64,000 nucleotides of DNA from Dolichospermum sp. LEGE 00240. Lineage in GTDB: Bacteria > Cyanobacteriota > Cyanobacteriia > Cyanobacteriales > Nostocaceae. Both the position numbers and the translations under genes were made by a program. The notes below the pieces were generated by a model that saw only the letters and a program-made list of their open reading frames with translations, made no database searches and was not told the DNA's origin. The stretch lies in NCBI RefSeq assembly GCF_015207875.1, contig NZ_JADEVZ010000004.1, forward strand, positions 1-64,000, read 5' to 3'. Numbering within the stretch: position 1 is the first letter of the stretch; every line of letters begins with the position of its first letter. Of this stretch, positions 28,978-38,327 are shown piece after piece.

Positions 28978-30390
28978 ATGGAAATTCCCATAGATGATTT
29001 ATGGAATCGTGTATTAGAGCGTTTACAGTTAGAGTTAGCCCCTCCTACCTTTGAAACTTGGATTAAAACAGCTTATGCACAACAGCTAGAAAATAACTGT
29101 TTGGTAATATATGCTCCTAATCCTTTTGCTCGCAATTGGCTTCAGAAGTATTACATTAATACTATTGCTAACGTAGTCCACGATATTGTGGGTTATCCCA
29201 TAGAGATTTATATTACTGTAGTTGAGGATAAGGAAGTTGCTCATGTTGATCAACCGGAAGTGGAAGGGAAATTACCAGCAATAAATCATACTTTGGCAAA
29301 TGCTCCCATAAGTTCGCAAAAGACTTCAGATTTAAATTCTAAATATGTTTTTTCCCGGTTTGTTGTCGGTGCTAATAATCGCATGGCTCATGCGGCTTCT
29401 CTAGCTGTGGCAGAATATCCAGGTAGGGAATTTAATCCGTTATTTTTATGTGGTGGTGTGGGTTTGGGGAAAACTCACTTAATGCAAGCTATTGGTAATT
29501 ATCGCTGGGAAATCTGTCCCCATTCTAAGATATTTTATGTGTCTACGGAGCAGTTTACAAATGATTTGATTACTGCTATTCGTCAAGATAGTATGCAGAG
29601 TTTCCGCGAACATTATCGGGCTGCTGATATGCTGCTAGTTGATGATATTCAGTTTTTAGAGGGAAAGGAATATACTCAAGAGGAATTTTTTCATACTTTT
29701 AATACTTTACATGAGGCGGGTAAGCAAGTTGTAATTGCTTCAGACCGTCCTCCTAATCAAATTCCCAGTTTACAAGAAAGGTTGTGTTCACGGTTTTCTA
29801 TGGGGCTAATTGCGGATGTGCAAATGCCTGATTTAGAGACGAGAATGGCAATTCTGCAAAAAAAAGCTGAGTATGAAAATATTCGTTTACCACGAGAGGT
29901 AGTTGAATATATTGCTTCTAATTGTACTTCTAATATCCGTGAGTTAGAGGGGGCGTTAATTCGAGCTTTGGCTTATATTTCTATTTGGGGTTTACCTATG
30001 ACTGTGGAAAATCTGTCACCGATTTTAGGTACTCCTAGTCAGAAAATAGAAACTACTCCTGAGATAATTTTAAATATAGTTGCAGATGCTTTGAATGTTT
30101 CTATTGAGGATTTGAAGGGTAATTCCCGTCGTCGAGAAATAAGTTGGGCTAGGCAAATAGGAATGTATTTAATGCGACAACTTACGAATTTGAGTTTACC
30201 GAAGATAGGGGAGGAGTTTGGGGGGAAAGATCATACGACGGTGATGTATAGTTGTGAGAAAATTACTCAGTTGAAGGAGAGTGATCAGAGTTTAATGCAA
30301 ACTTTACACCAATTGAGCGATCGCATCCAAATGGCTACTACCAAAAATAAAATGAATATTGTTGATGTTTTCCACAACCAAAAAAATTAA
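28978..30390 (+). CDS. dnaA: Chromosomal replication initiator DnaA
   Basis: 470 residues. Domain I (about 1-85) starts [18 protein letters not shown]. The AAA+ domain has Walker [18 protein letters not shown] and Walker [15 protein letters not shown]. Domain IV carries the DNA-binding signature [15 protein letters not shown]. DnaA opens the origin by binding DnaA boxes. Four TTTTCCACA boxes lie at and after the 3' end. AAGGTGG lies just before the ATG. In several cyanobacteria dnaN follows dnaA; here a deaminase gene does. Confidence 0.97.
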   Translation: MEIPIDDLWNRVLERLQLELAPPTFETWIKTAYAQQLENNCLVIYAPNPFARNWLQKYYINTIANVVHDIVGYPIEIYITVVEDKEVAHVDQPEVEGKLPAINHTLANAPISSQKTSDLNSKYVFSRFVVGANNRMAHAASLAVAEYPGREFNPLFLCGGVGLGKTHLMQAIGNYRWEICPHSKIFYVSTEQFTNDLITAIRQDSMQSFREHYRAADMLLVDDIQFLEGKEYTQEEFFHTFNTLHEAGKQVVIASDRPPNQIPSLQERLCSRFSMGLIADVQMPDLETRMAILQKKAEYENIRLPREVVEYIASNCTSNIRELEGALIRALAYISIWGLPMTVENLSPILGTPSQKIETTPEIILNIVADALNVSIEDLKGNSRRREISWARQIGMYLMRQLTNLSLPKIGEEFGGKDHTTVMYSCEKITQLKESDQSLMQTLHQLSDRIQMATTKNKMNIVDVFHNQKN

Positions 30391-30600
30391 CTCTTCCCAT
30401 GAAAATCTGCACTATTAAGTCCGAATTTTAAGAAAAATATAATAAATGATTAATTTTTATTTAAAATTGCGGTCAAAATCCAATTTTTTGCAGCAAACCT
30501 GTGGAAAACTTTAATTTATTATTTATCGGTTTCATCAAGTATGATGATTTTGGGAAAATTTAGGATAGTTTTTCCACAGTTTTTCCACAGGCAACTATCC
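30368..30600. other. Candidate replication origin (oriC)
   Basis: Four DnaA boxes of the cyanobacterial form TTTTCCACA: plus strand at 30368-30376 (inside the dnaA end), 30570-30578 and 30581-30589, and minus strand at 30500-30508. Between them lie AT-rich stretches (30430-30470 and 30510-30530) suitable for unwinding. Position directly downstream of dnaA fits known cyanobacterial origins. The alternative is DnaA autoregulation of a neighbour. Confidence 0.6.
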
Positions 30601-30636
30601 AGATCATTTGTTTTTTTATATCAGGAGTATTGACAA

Positions 30637-31068
30637 ATGGATGAATTTATGAATGCTGCTATTTCCCAGGCTAGACAAGGTAGACAAGAAGGAGGAATTC
30701 CCATTGGCTCTGTTTTGGTTAAGGATGGTAAAATTGTCGGACAGGGACACAATAAGCGCGTCCAAGATGGTGATCCTGTAACTCATGCGGAGATTGATTG
30801 TCTCCGTAATGCGGGCAGAATTGGTAACTACAGAGGTACAATTCTCTACTCTACGTTAATGCCTTGTTATTTGTGTGCTGGTGCTGTGGTGCAATTTGGG
30901 ATTAAAAAAGTTATTGCTGGAGAATCTAAAACTTTTCCTGGCGCTAGAGAGTTTATGGTATCTCACGGTGTGGAAGTCATAGATTTAAATTTAGATGAAT
31001 GTGAACAAATGATGCGTGAATTTATTACAACTAACCCGGAACTTTGGCTGGAAGACATTGGAAGATAG
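30637..31068 (+). CDS. Cytosine deaminase, fungal FCY1 type
   Basis: 143 residues of the zinc cytidine-deaminase superfamily. The catalytic motifs are THAEIDCLRN (His ligand and proton-shuttling Glu) and LMPCYLCAGAVV (two Cys ligands). The end TTNPELWLEDIGR matches the closing W-x-E-D-I-G of yeast cytosine deaminase, which argues for free cytosine rather than tRNA-A34 or guanine as substrate. GGAG precedes the ATG by about 10 nt. It follows the origin-like region, in the place where dnaN might be expected. Substrate assignment is by resemblance from memory. Confidence 0.8.
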   Translation: MDEFMNAAISQARQGRQEGGIPIGSVLVKDGKIVGQGHNKRVQDGDPVTHAEIDCLRNAGRIGNYRGTILYSTLMPCYLCAGAVVQFGIKKVIAGESKTFPGAREFMVSHGVEVIDLNLDECEQMMREFITTNPELWLEDIGR

Positions 31069-31140
31069 GAGTCAGGAGTCAGAAGTCAGGAGTCAGAAGT
31101 CAGGAGTCAGGAGTCAGGAAGAAGAAAGAAGAAAGAAGAA
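31064..31140 (+). repeat. GGAGTCA heptamers and GAAGAAA repeats
   Basis: About seven GGAGTCA/AGAAGTCA units start at the stop codon of the deaminase gene and run into GAAAGAAGAAAGAAG. The remaining gap to 31494 is gene-free and contains a TATAGT hexamer (31371-31376) that could be the -10 box of the next gene. Confidence 0.85.
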
Positions 31141-31494
31141 ATGAATGAAACGTAAAATTGTTCCATTACCCATTACCCATTCACATTACCTCCACAATTA
31201 AAATTGAGAAATTAGTGTCAATTTTCTCCAGTTGCGTTATGATGGCGATCGCAAGCCTAAAAACCTTGCCGGCTGGATATTGCCACGACTGTTCAGCATA
31301 AATAGCGTTTAGTAGTGGTAATTACCGTACAAAACCGAACTCCTAAGCAGCTTACTCTTGTTAGTTATGGTATAGTGGAAAAGTTAGAACTAGCTTTGCC
31401 AAACTATAATTGCTCTACGCGCAGGTAATAATTGCAAGCGGAAGGCTGTTTTGATCAAGAATTTACACACAAAAATCTGAAATACACCCAGTTT

Positions 31495-31713
31495 ATGATT
31501 CAGCAAGTAATTCACCCAATGGTGAAATTGCAGCGCAACGTGCAATCACTCGTAGAATCCAATATTATCAAACCCAATGATAGGATTTGGAAAATTGCCT
31601 TACTCTATGGCGATGATTGGCAACATTGGAAACAAGAGTTGCTAGACTTTGGATTTAGCACTCAGGATCCAATTGGCGATTTATTAGCGGTAGAAAAGTG
31701 GGACGACGATTAA
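31495..31713 (+). CDS. DUF4327-like small protein
   Basis: 72 residues from ATG 31495, beginning MIQQVIHPMVKLQRNVQSLV. The frame is open upstream to a TTG at 31432, but the ATG start gives the length and opening I remember for the family. The end reads DPIGDLLAVEKWDDD, typical of cyanobacterial DUF4327 proteins. It is soluble, without cysteines. Function unknown. No operon partner. Confidence 0.7.
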   Translation: MIQQVIHPMVKLQRNVQSLVESNIIKPNDRIWKIALLYGDDWQHWKQELLDFGFSTQDPIGDLLAVEKWDDD

Positions 31714-31870
31714 ACATCTCAATTAGACTGGCTTTATCTAGGATAGATTTGACGTAGATACGCCTACCTTTAGCAATGATAGAGCTTTGTCCTTGCTTTT
31801 ATGGTAGGTTAAGTTTCGCCACGCTTCTATTGTAGATTTAGAAAGTGATCTCGCATTCAGTATCCTAAAA

Positions 31871-32066
31871 TAGGGCTTGCTGATAGCGTAACGTATGACT
31901 CCTACGTCGTCACGCAAGCTATGACCATGTAAACAGAAAACCTAGATATATTTAAGAGTTTCAGGTTAAAAAGTGAATCAGGTGCGAAGAATAAGCATTG
32001 AACCCATTAAAAACCTATCACTTTTTAAGATTCAAAACTATTCTTATCTCCTTCTAATTCTGACTC
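31871..32066 (+). mobile_element. Remnant of a non-coding mobile element
   Basis: Starts TAGGGCTTGCTGATAGCG. From 31936 to about 32062 it aligns with the reverse complement of 53012-53310 (shared segments AGAAAACCTAGATA, TAAAAACCTATCACTTT and ATCTCCTTCTAATTC-type text). At 31976-31981 it has AATCAG where the other copy carries a 137-bp miniature element between two AATTAA copies, so it is the related unoccupied site. No coding frame. Heptamers CTGACTC end the region before the Uma2 gene. Confidence 0.7.
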
Positions 32067-32123
32067 CTGACTCCTGACTCCTGACTCCTTCTAACATAGC
32101 ATTTTTATCAAGGTAGGTAAATT

Positions 32124-32741
32124 ATGGTTCAAACCTTACCTAAAACCCAGTTAGTAACCTTTGAAGAGTTTATTAAATGGAAACCAGAAGGCGGATTTTA
32201 TGAACTGCATGATGGGGAAATTATTGAGATGAATCCACCATTAGGAAAACACGAAAGCAGAACTGGGATTTTATCCAGAAAATTGACAGTCGAGTTTGAC
32301 AGACTTGATCTTCCCTATTTTATTCCCAAACAGGCATTAGTTAAACCACCAACAACGGAATCAGCCTATTATCCAGATGTTTTGTTGATAAATTCCACCA
32401 ACTTAGTCAATGAACCGCTTTGGGAAAAAAAAGCAACAGTAACTCAAGGTGATTCTGTGCCATTAATCATCGAAGTAGTGAGTAGCAATTGGCGAGTTGA
32501 TTACTATAGAAAATATAGTGATTATGAAGAAATGGGAATTAAAGAATATTGGATTGTTGATTATCAACCCTTTGGTGCTGGTAAATTTGTGGGTGAACCA
32601 AAACAACCTACCATATCAGTTTGTTCTCTAATTGGTGATGAGTATGAAATTAACCATTTTAGAGACAATGAGCCAATAATTTCCCGCACTTTTCCCGAAT
32701 TGAACCTAACCGCTAACCGGATTTTGCTAACTGCTGATTGA
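32124..32741 (+). CDS. Uma2-family (DUF820) endonuclease-like protein
   Basis: 205 residues of the Uma2/PD-(D/E)XK type. It begins TLPKTQLVTFEEFIKWKPEG, then YELHDGEIIEMNPP and SAYYPDVLLIN. The catalytic strands are VPLIIEVVSSNWRVDYYRK and GIKEYWIVDYQPFG, and all expected acidic residues are present. It belongs to the main Uma2 group, unlike the more divergent one at 14656. Its last 15 bp overlap the 3' end of the convergent kinase gene. Biological role unknown. Confidence 0.85.
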   Translation: MVQTLPKTQLVTFEEFIKWKPEGGFYELHDGEIIEMNPPLGKHESRTGILSRKLTVEFDRLDLPYFIPKQALVKPPTTESAYYPDVLLINSTNLVNEPLWEKKATVTQGDSVPLIIEVVSSNWRVDYYRKYSDYEEMGIKEYWIVDYQPFGAGKFVGEPKQPTISVCSLIGDEYEINHFRDNEPIISRTFPELNLTANRILLTAD

Positions 32742-33989
32742 TATTAATGCCTGAGCTAACTCCTTGGCAGTATGATAGCGATCGCGTGGTAAAGGTTCTG
32801 TTACACAATCAATTACCTGTCTTAGTTTATCATTAATGGTTGGTATCCCCTTAACCTCAAAGCGAAAATTCCGCCCCCTTTGGCGATAAAATTTTAAAGG
32901 ATTTTCCCCAGTTAATAAAAAAATTAACGTCGGACCAATAGCATACAAATCAGATTGGGTAAGCGGTTGTCCCCGTTCCTGTTCAGGAGCGCAAAAACCC
33001 TCAGCACCGATTCTTGTCCCTGGTTTTGTGCCAATTTCCTTAACAGCACCAAAATCCAACACCACAATACTATTATTACCACTTCGCACCATCAGATTAG
33101 CCGGCTTAATATCCCGGTGAATTAATGGTGTTTGTTGGTGATGAAGATAATCTAGAATATCACAAGTTTGGATCATCCAAGCGATCGCTTGCTTTGGAGT
33201 TACAGGTCCAGTTAAGCGAATCCGTTTGTCTAAATCTTGTCCATGAATTAACTCCATAGCCAAGTATTTTTTACCATCTTCCACAAAGAAATCATAATAC
33301 TTGGGAACTCCCCCATGATTAAGATGCTTAAGAATACTAGCCTCTCGGATGAATAACTCTTGAGCTTTGGGAATTTTCACCATATCAGCATTCATCTGCT
33401 TAATTACCAGTAATTGTGGTACACCAGTAATTTCACCAACACCATCCCAAGCTAAATAGGTAGTACCCATACCACCCTTGCCCAAAGTGCGTAATACCTG
33501 GTAATGACGAATAGTCTTTTGCACCAAAATTGGTTGACCACAGTGAATACAAAACACATTTTGAGGATGATTCCCTTCGTGAGTACAACCAATGGTGGAA
33601 TATTCTGGAGTGATATTAATCTTTTGATTAATTTCTCCATCTCCTGAACCTGAAACTGGGATAACTAGAGGAGATAATTTCTGGACTTGTACCTTGAGTA
33701 CAGGCCCGCCGTGAGCTAATTGCAGCAAAGAATTATCAGCAACAATAGATTTAGTAACCAAAGAGCCATTCAGGAAAGTCCCATTAGTTCCATGACTAAT
33801 TAACTCCCAATTATCTCCTCTGGCATTATTAACTAATTTCAGTTCTAAATGATACCGAGAAACTAAATTTTCGGACAAAACAACGTGATTATCTACCGCC
33901 CGGCCAATGCGAACAACGGTAGAACCCTCAAAGCACCACTGTTGCAGCGGTGTTTGTGTGCCTTTTGCTAATAGGGTCAAAGTAATCAC
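32727..33989 (-). CDS. FHA-domain Ser/Thr protein kinase
   Basis: 420 residues starting at GTG. An N-terminal FHA domain (about 20-95; VVRIGRAVDNHVVLSENLVS, then GTNGTFLNG) binds phosphothreonine. A short zinc-ribbon follows (CTHEG...FCIHCGQPI). The kinase domain (about 165-418) has GKGGMGTTYLAWDG, catalytic LIHRDIKPANLMVR and VLDFGAVKEIG, so it looks active. No membrane helix is seen. It lies 35 bp downstream of a PP2C phosphatase gene on the same strand, so a kinase/phosphatase switch encoded in one operon is likely. Confidence 0.92.
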   Translation of the reverse strand: MITLTLLAKGTQTPLQQWCFEGSTVVRIGRAVDNHVVLSENLVSRYHLELKLVNNARGDNWELISHGTNGTFLNGSLVTKSIVADNSLLQLAHGGPVLKVQVQKLSPLVIPVSGSGDGEINQKINITPEYSTIGCTHEGNHPQNVFCIHCGQPILVQKTIRHYQVLRTLGKGGMGTTYLAWDGVGEITGVPQLLVIKQMNADMVKIPKAQELFIREASILKHLNHGGVPKYYDFFVEDGKKYLAMELIHGQDLDKRIRLTGPVTPKQAIAWMIQTCDILDYLHHQQTPLIHRDIKPANLMVRSGNNSIVVLDFGAVKEIGTKPGTRIGAEGFCAPEQERGQPLTQSDLYAIGPTLIFLLTGENPLKFYRQRGRNFRFEVKGIPTINDKLRQVIDCVTEPLPRDRYHTAKELAQALISISS

Positions 33990-34024
33990 AATACAACCTA
34001 AAATTTAAGATCAAAAAACTAATT

Positions 34025-35941
34025 TTAGAGGCAACTTTGCTGAGATATTCGGACGTTCACTCGTACCAGTATAGCTGTAATATTGTCATGACCATTATGT
34101 TCATTACCCAATTCAATTAAATTTTGAACCCCTGTGACTAAATTACTAGAAGAACTTAATAAGGGTTGGAGATGAGTTTGCCAATGAGTTTCTAAGCAGT
34201 CATTATCTGATAAACCATCTGAAACCAATACCAGAAGCATATCTTCATTGATATCAAATAACATCACATCAGGACGGATATAATCTTCGTGGCGTGGACC
34301 TAAAGCTTGGGTAAGTTGATAAGCATCCGCACGTCCATAGGCAATACTAGGTTCTATACCCCTAGCAATTTCTCGTTGACCAACTTCATGGTCTATAGTT
34401 ATTTGTTCTAGTCCTTGCTTGCGAGTCAGCCAATAAAGACGACTATCTCCCACATGAGCAATTGCCGCTTGATTATCTTGAATTAGTAGCATGACCAAAG
34501 TAGTACCCATGCGACCAATACCAGAACGAGATTCTTTTTGATTAAGTTCATAAATAGCTTGATTAGCCAGATAAACTGCTTGACGAATAGACTCCTTGGC
34601 AGGCAATTCTGTATCTACCCAAATTTCTTGAAAGTATTGACGGATAGTATTTACCGCTAATTGACTAGCTATTTCACCTCCAGCATGACCACCCATACCA
34701 TCACAAAGAATATATAAACCTTGTGCTGTAACTTGACTATTTCCTGGTAACTCTATCTTGTGAACTTGACTATCAACACCAAAATAGTCCTCATTATGAT
34801 CACGTTGACGACCCACATCAGTAGCTGCTGCATATTCCACGCTACTTAGCTGCATGGATAGAACTAGAGTTGGGGCTTCATCACTTTTATTTTTTGTATC
34901 ATTACATAGCGCCAAGACAGGTGATGAAGTTAGTTGTTCCTGATGACATTCTTCGGCTATTTCTTGTAAATGCGATAGCAATTGCGCCAGAGTTTGAATA
35001 TTCCCAGATTCCACATCCTCTAACATCTGCACCACACAATCCAATGGAGTGTGTTGGCATTCTCTAAACAAAGTTTGCCACATCCGACCCAAACTTTTAA
35101 GAGTTAAGGCTTGTTGTCCATTCTCTGGTATTTCCGTCAAATCTAAAACTTCGGGTGGTTGTGGTATCAGTAACGGTGTCTCTATATATAGCCTTTGTAA
35201 TACCAGGGTTTGTCCTTCATCTAAGCGCAAATTCGACAACTCTAACAAACTTTGGCGACAATTCACAGTTTCTAACAACTCCCAAAGTTGAGTCATTTGA
35301 TAAAACCAATGTAAAATTTCCACCGGACTGATTGTATCTCGTCGCAAAACATCAAGCAACGTGGGGAAATTGGATCTATTTTCTAACAAGACTACTTGAA
35401 CATGATCTTGCCGCCAAGCATCATGAATATTTGGTATTCCTGGGTGCTTATCTACCTGCAATTTTAGATAAGCTTGTGCTAGAGCCGGAATTGTCCTTGT
35501 ATCCATCTTTGTCCCGTGCAAAAGCATCGCCCCAGTTAGTGATATTTCGTAAGGTTGACAATCTAGAACCTTGACTTCTATATAATCCGCAAATACTTGC
35601 GGAGATTCTAACAAACGATAACGTTGCCAAGGATCTAAATAAGCATCTAAAATAAATTTGGAGAACAGACCAGAATCTTCGCCATTATCCGCTATATTTT
35701 CTAAATTTTGGCTTAATTTCGCAGTTTCTGCTGTGGCAGAAACTACCTTATCTACTGCCTGAGTAATGATCGCATACCAAACTGTGCTAGATTCTGCACC
35801 ACATTTATAACAATACTGTGCATCTAAAGTCATATCGGCACTGCACTCAGAGCAGATTTTATGAGCTAAGGATGTACCACAGTTTTGACAGAACTTATTA
35901 CTATCAACATTTTCAAATTTACACTGGGGGCAAATCAGCAT
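34025..35941 (-). CDS. PP2C-type protein phosphatase with zinc ribbons and kinase-like middle
   Basis: 638 residues. Two zinc ribbons open the protein (Cys4/7/18/21 and Cys30/33/44/47). The middle (about 95-330) has the outline of a protein kinase, but the HRDxKPxN stretch is replaced by ETVNCRQSLLELSNLRLDEG, so if it is a kinase fold it is inactive. The PP2C domain starts near residue 375 with the metal-site motifs DVGRQRDHNEDYF, ILCDGMGGHAGGE, AIAHVGDSRLYW, LVLVSDGLSDND and GHDNITAILVRV. It removes phosphate from Ser/Thr. GGAAG lies before the ATG. It precedes the FHA kinase gene in an apparent operon. Confidence 0.9.
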   Translation of the reverse strand: MLICPQCKFENVDSNKFCQNCGTSLAHKICSECSADMTLDAQYCYKCGAESSTVWYAIITQAVDKVVSATAETAKLSQNLENIADNGEDSGLFSKFILDAYLDPWQRYRLLESPQVFADYIEVKVLDCQPYEISLTGAMLLHGTKMDTRTIPALAQAYLKLQVDKHPGIPNIHDAWRQDHVQVVLLENRSNFPTLLDVLRRDTISPVEILHWFYQMTQLWELLETVNCRQSLLELSNLRLDEGQTLVLQRLYIETPLLIPQPPEVLDLTEIPENGQQALTLKSLGRMWQTLFRECQHTPLDCVVQMLEDVESGNIQTLAQLLSHLQEIAEECHQEQLTSSPVLALCNDTKNKSDEAPTLVLSMQLSSVEYAAATDVGRQRDHNEDYFGVDSQVHKIELPGNSQVTAQGLYILCDGMGGHAGGEIASQLAVNTIRQYFQEIWVDTELPAKESIRQAVYLANQAIYELNQKESRSGIGRMGTTLVMLLIQDNQAAIAHVGDSRLYWLTRKQGLEQITIDHEVGQREIARGIEPSIAYGRADAYQLTQALGPRHEDYIRPDVMLFDINEDMLLVLVSDGLSDNDCLETHWQTHLQPLLSSSSNLVTGVQNLIELGNEHNGHDNITAILVRVNVRISQQSCL

Positions 35942-36102
35942 AGTCGGACTTCCTTGATTTTCCTACTAAGGTGCTTTCAGTCTCTCTAGTCACAAACATT
36001 CAAACTGTTCACAATTAAATAACTAAAATTAAAATTATGCTACCTAAGAACTAAGTGCTATTGTTGAGACTCTTTTGTATACTGGTATTACAGTACCTTA
36101 AT

Positions 36103-36687
36103 CTATTTTTCCGGTGAATGATTTAATTTTGTGACTTCTAAGGGAGTGAGTTCTCGCCATTGTCCTGGTGCTAAATCATTTAATTGAATATTACCAATAC
36201 TTATCCTAATTAACCGCAAAGTCGGAAAACCCACAGTAGCCGTCATGCGACGGACTTGGCGATTTTTACCTTCAGTTAAGGTCATTTCTAACCAAGCGGT
36301 GGGAATACTTTTCCGAAACCGAATGGGGGGAATACGTTGGACTACGGATGGTTCTTCTAACAATAACCTAACCTGAGCAGGACGAGTCCGGTAATCTTGA
36401 ATTTCTACCCCATTTTGTAGCTGATGAATTGCATCAATATCAGGAATACGTTCTACCTGCGCCCAATAGGTACGTTGATGACCAAAACGCGGATGTGCTA
36501 GACGATGCTGTAACTGTCCATCATTTGTTAACAATAGCAACCCCTCGCTATCCCAATCCAAACGCCCTACAGCATAAACATCGGGAACATCTATATACTC
36601 TTTTAGCGTAATATGTTTGGGACTTTCTTGAGTAAATTGGCTTAAAACCCCATAGGGTTTGTGAAAAATAATATACCGATTATTCAT
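36103..36687 (-). CDS. RsuA/RluE-family pseudouridine synthase
   Basis: 194 residues, short because the N-terminal S4 domain is missing, as in RluE. The catalytic Asp is in [18 protein letters not shown]. The opening [13 protein letters not shown] and the closing [20 protein letters not shown] are family signatures. RluE modifies U2457 of 23S rRNA in E. coli; the same target is plausible here. It stands alone, upstream of a long repeat tract. Confidence 0.9.
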   Translation of the reverse strand: MNNRYIIFHKPYGVLSQFTQESPKHITLKEYIDVPDVYAVGRLDWDSEGLLLLTNDGQLQHRLAHPRFGHQRTYWAQVERIPDIDAIHQLQNGVEIQDYRTRPAQVRLLLEEPSVVQRIPPIRFRKSIPTAWLEMTLTEGKNRQVRRMTATVGFPTLRLIRISIGNIQLNDLAPGQWRELTPLEVTKLNHSPEK

Positions 36688-36692
36688 AAAAT

Positions 36693-36897
<205 letters not shown>

Positions 36898-36985
36898 AGG
36901 AAGAATAGTTTTCACCAATTACCAATTACCAATTACCAATTCCCTCTTTCAACAAATAAATTTAATTTTGTCAGACTACTTAATT

Positions 36986-37858
36986 ATGACAATTAGCAAA
37001 ATCAGCCGTAGATCCTTTTTATTTCTGGGTGGGGCAACCTTAGCACAAGGATTAACCTTAACATTACCTAGTTACGCTCAACCACTCCAGGTAAACAAAA
37101 GTCAAATTAATGGTATCCCTTTTTATCAAACCATAGTTGATCTCACAGATCCAAAAACCTTGATGACAATGGGTTTAGCCAAAAATGCCAGCTTTGCCAA
37201 CACCATTCAAAAAACCAGTGGTGATGAAGAATTTAGTAAATTAGTGGCGCGTTATCAGGCTACTGTAGTTGCTAATGGTACATTCTTCGCCAAAAATCCG
37301 CAAAAAACAGTGATGGGTAACATGGTAGCTGGGGGGAAATTTGTCAAATACAGTCCCTGGGAAAATTTTGGGACTACCTTGGGATTAGGAGTCGGTAATA
37401 AACCAGAAATGGTAACAGCTAGAGTAGATGGTAAACCGCAATGGAATAAACATTGGTTTTCCCTAACTTGTGGACCGAGGTTATTGCGACAGGGGGAAAT
37501 ATGGATAAATCCCAGTATTGAAGGCTTTAAAGATCCTGCTGTTTTAGGCAATAGCGCCCGTACAGCCATTGGTTTTACTCAGGACGGCACAAAGCTGATT
37601 TTAGCCAATTTTGAAATTAACCTCACTTTACAGCAGGAAGCAGAAGCAATGAAGGCGATCGGTTGTTATGAAGCTATGAATTTAGATGGTGGAGCGTCCA
37701 GAGCCTTAGCCAACAAAACCAATATTATAGTTCCTGCGGGTAGACCTTTAACCAATGTCATCGTCATTTATGATGCCACAAATCCTGCTCCCACAGCTTT
37801 AGAACAGGCATGGCTGAAGTTTCAAAAAGGAGAACGTCCCCCCATACCTACTTTGTAA
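36986..37858 (+). CDS. Secreted phosphodiester glycosidase-family (NAGPA/DUF2233) protein
   Basis: 290 residues from ATG 36986; a TTG at 36968 adds six. A twin-arginine-like signal (ISRRSFLFLGGATLAQGL) predicts export. The body matches the NAGPA/DUF2233 group: VVANGTFFAKNP, then a long beta region, AIGFTQDGTKLILANFE and the hallmark YEAMNLDGGASRAL. Mammalian NAGPA removes GlcNAc from a phosphodiester; bacterial members act on cell-envelope sugars, but the substrate here is unknown. No operon partner. Confidence 0.85.
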   Translation: MTISKISRRSFLFLGGATLAQGLTLTLPSYAQPLQVNKSQINGIPFYQTIVDLTDPKTLMTMGLAKNASFANTIQKTSGDEEFSKLVARYQATVVANGTFFAKNPQKTVMGNMVAGGKFVKYSPWENFGTTLGLGVGNKPEMVTARVDGKPQWNKHWFSLTCGPRLLRQGEIWINPSIEGFKDPAVLGNSARTAIGFTQDGTKLILANFEINLTLQQEAEAMKAIGCYEAMNLDGGASRALANKTNIIVPAGRPLTNVIVIYDATNPAPTALEQAWLKFQKGERPPIPTL

Positions 37859-38146
37859 ATAAGGCAGGGAGTAGGGGAGAAATTTTCTTTTTTCTTCTTT
37901 CTTCTTCTGAACTCCTGACTCGGTGACTCCTGACTCCTGACTTCTGGATTACGGAGTCAGGGGTATAATTTTTAATTTTTAATGGGGTTTGACGGCAAAT
38001 ACGACTATAAAGTTACGGTTCACCCCAATTCCTGAAAGTATTAATTCCCATACATTAGTCAATGTGAAAGCACATAAATCCATGAAACCACTAGACATAA
38101 TTTATAAAATTCACCGTTCCCCTGACGGTTCGGTAAACCACCCTGC

Positions 38147-38257
38147 ATGGAATGGCTACCACTGAGTTTATTTCTATTTCTTGCCCTGGGTAGCCTAGTT
38201 TGGGATTGTCTTCCCAGCAAAGCCATTCGTTTTTTTTGGGCAACTGATTGTGATTAG
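38147..38257 (+). CDS. Possible 36-residue membrane micropeptide upstream of dnaK
   Basis: ATG 38147 opens a 36-codon frame: MEWLPLSLFLFLALGSLVWD, then CLPSKAIRFFWATDCD. It is one convincing membrane helix with a polar end. No Shine-Dalgarno is seen and it lies 70 bp before the dnaK start. It could be a real small protein, or a chance frame in the dnaK leader. The rest of the 37859-38327 gap holds GGAGTCA-type repeats (about 37906-37945) and nothing else recognised. Confidence 0.3.
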   Translation: MEWLPLSLFLFLALGSLVWDCLPSKAIRFFWATDCD

Positions 38258-38327
38258 CAGTTAGTTAATGCAATTTTATATTCTCTCTGAGTTCATTTAG
38301 TAATTTTATACGGAGCAAACACCCAAA

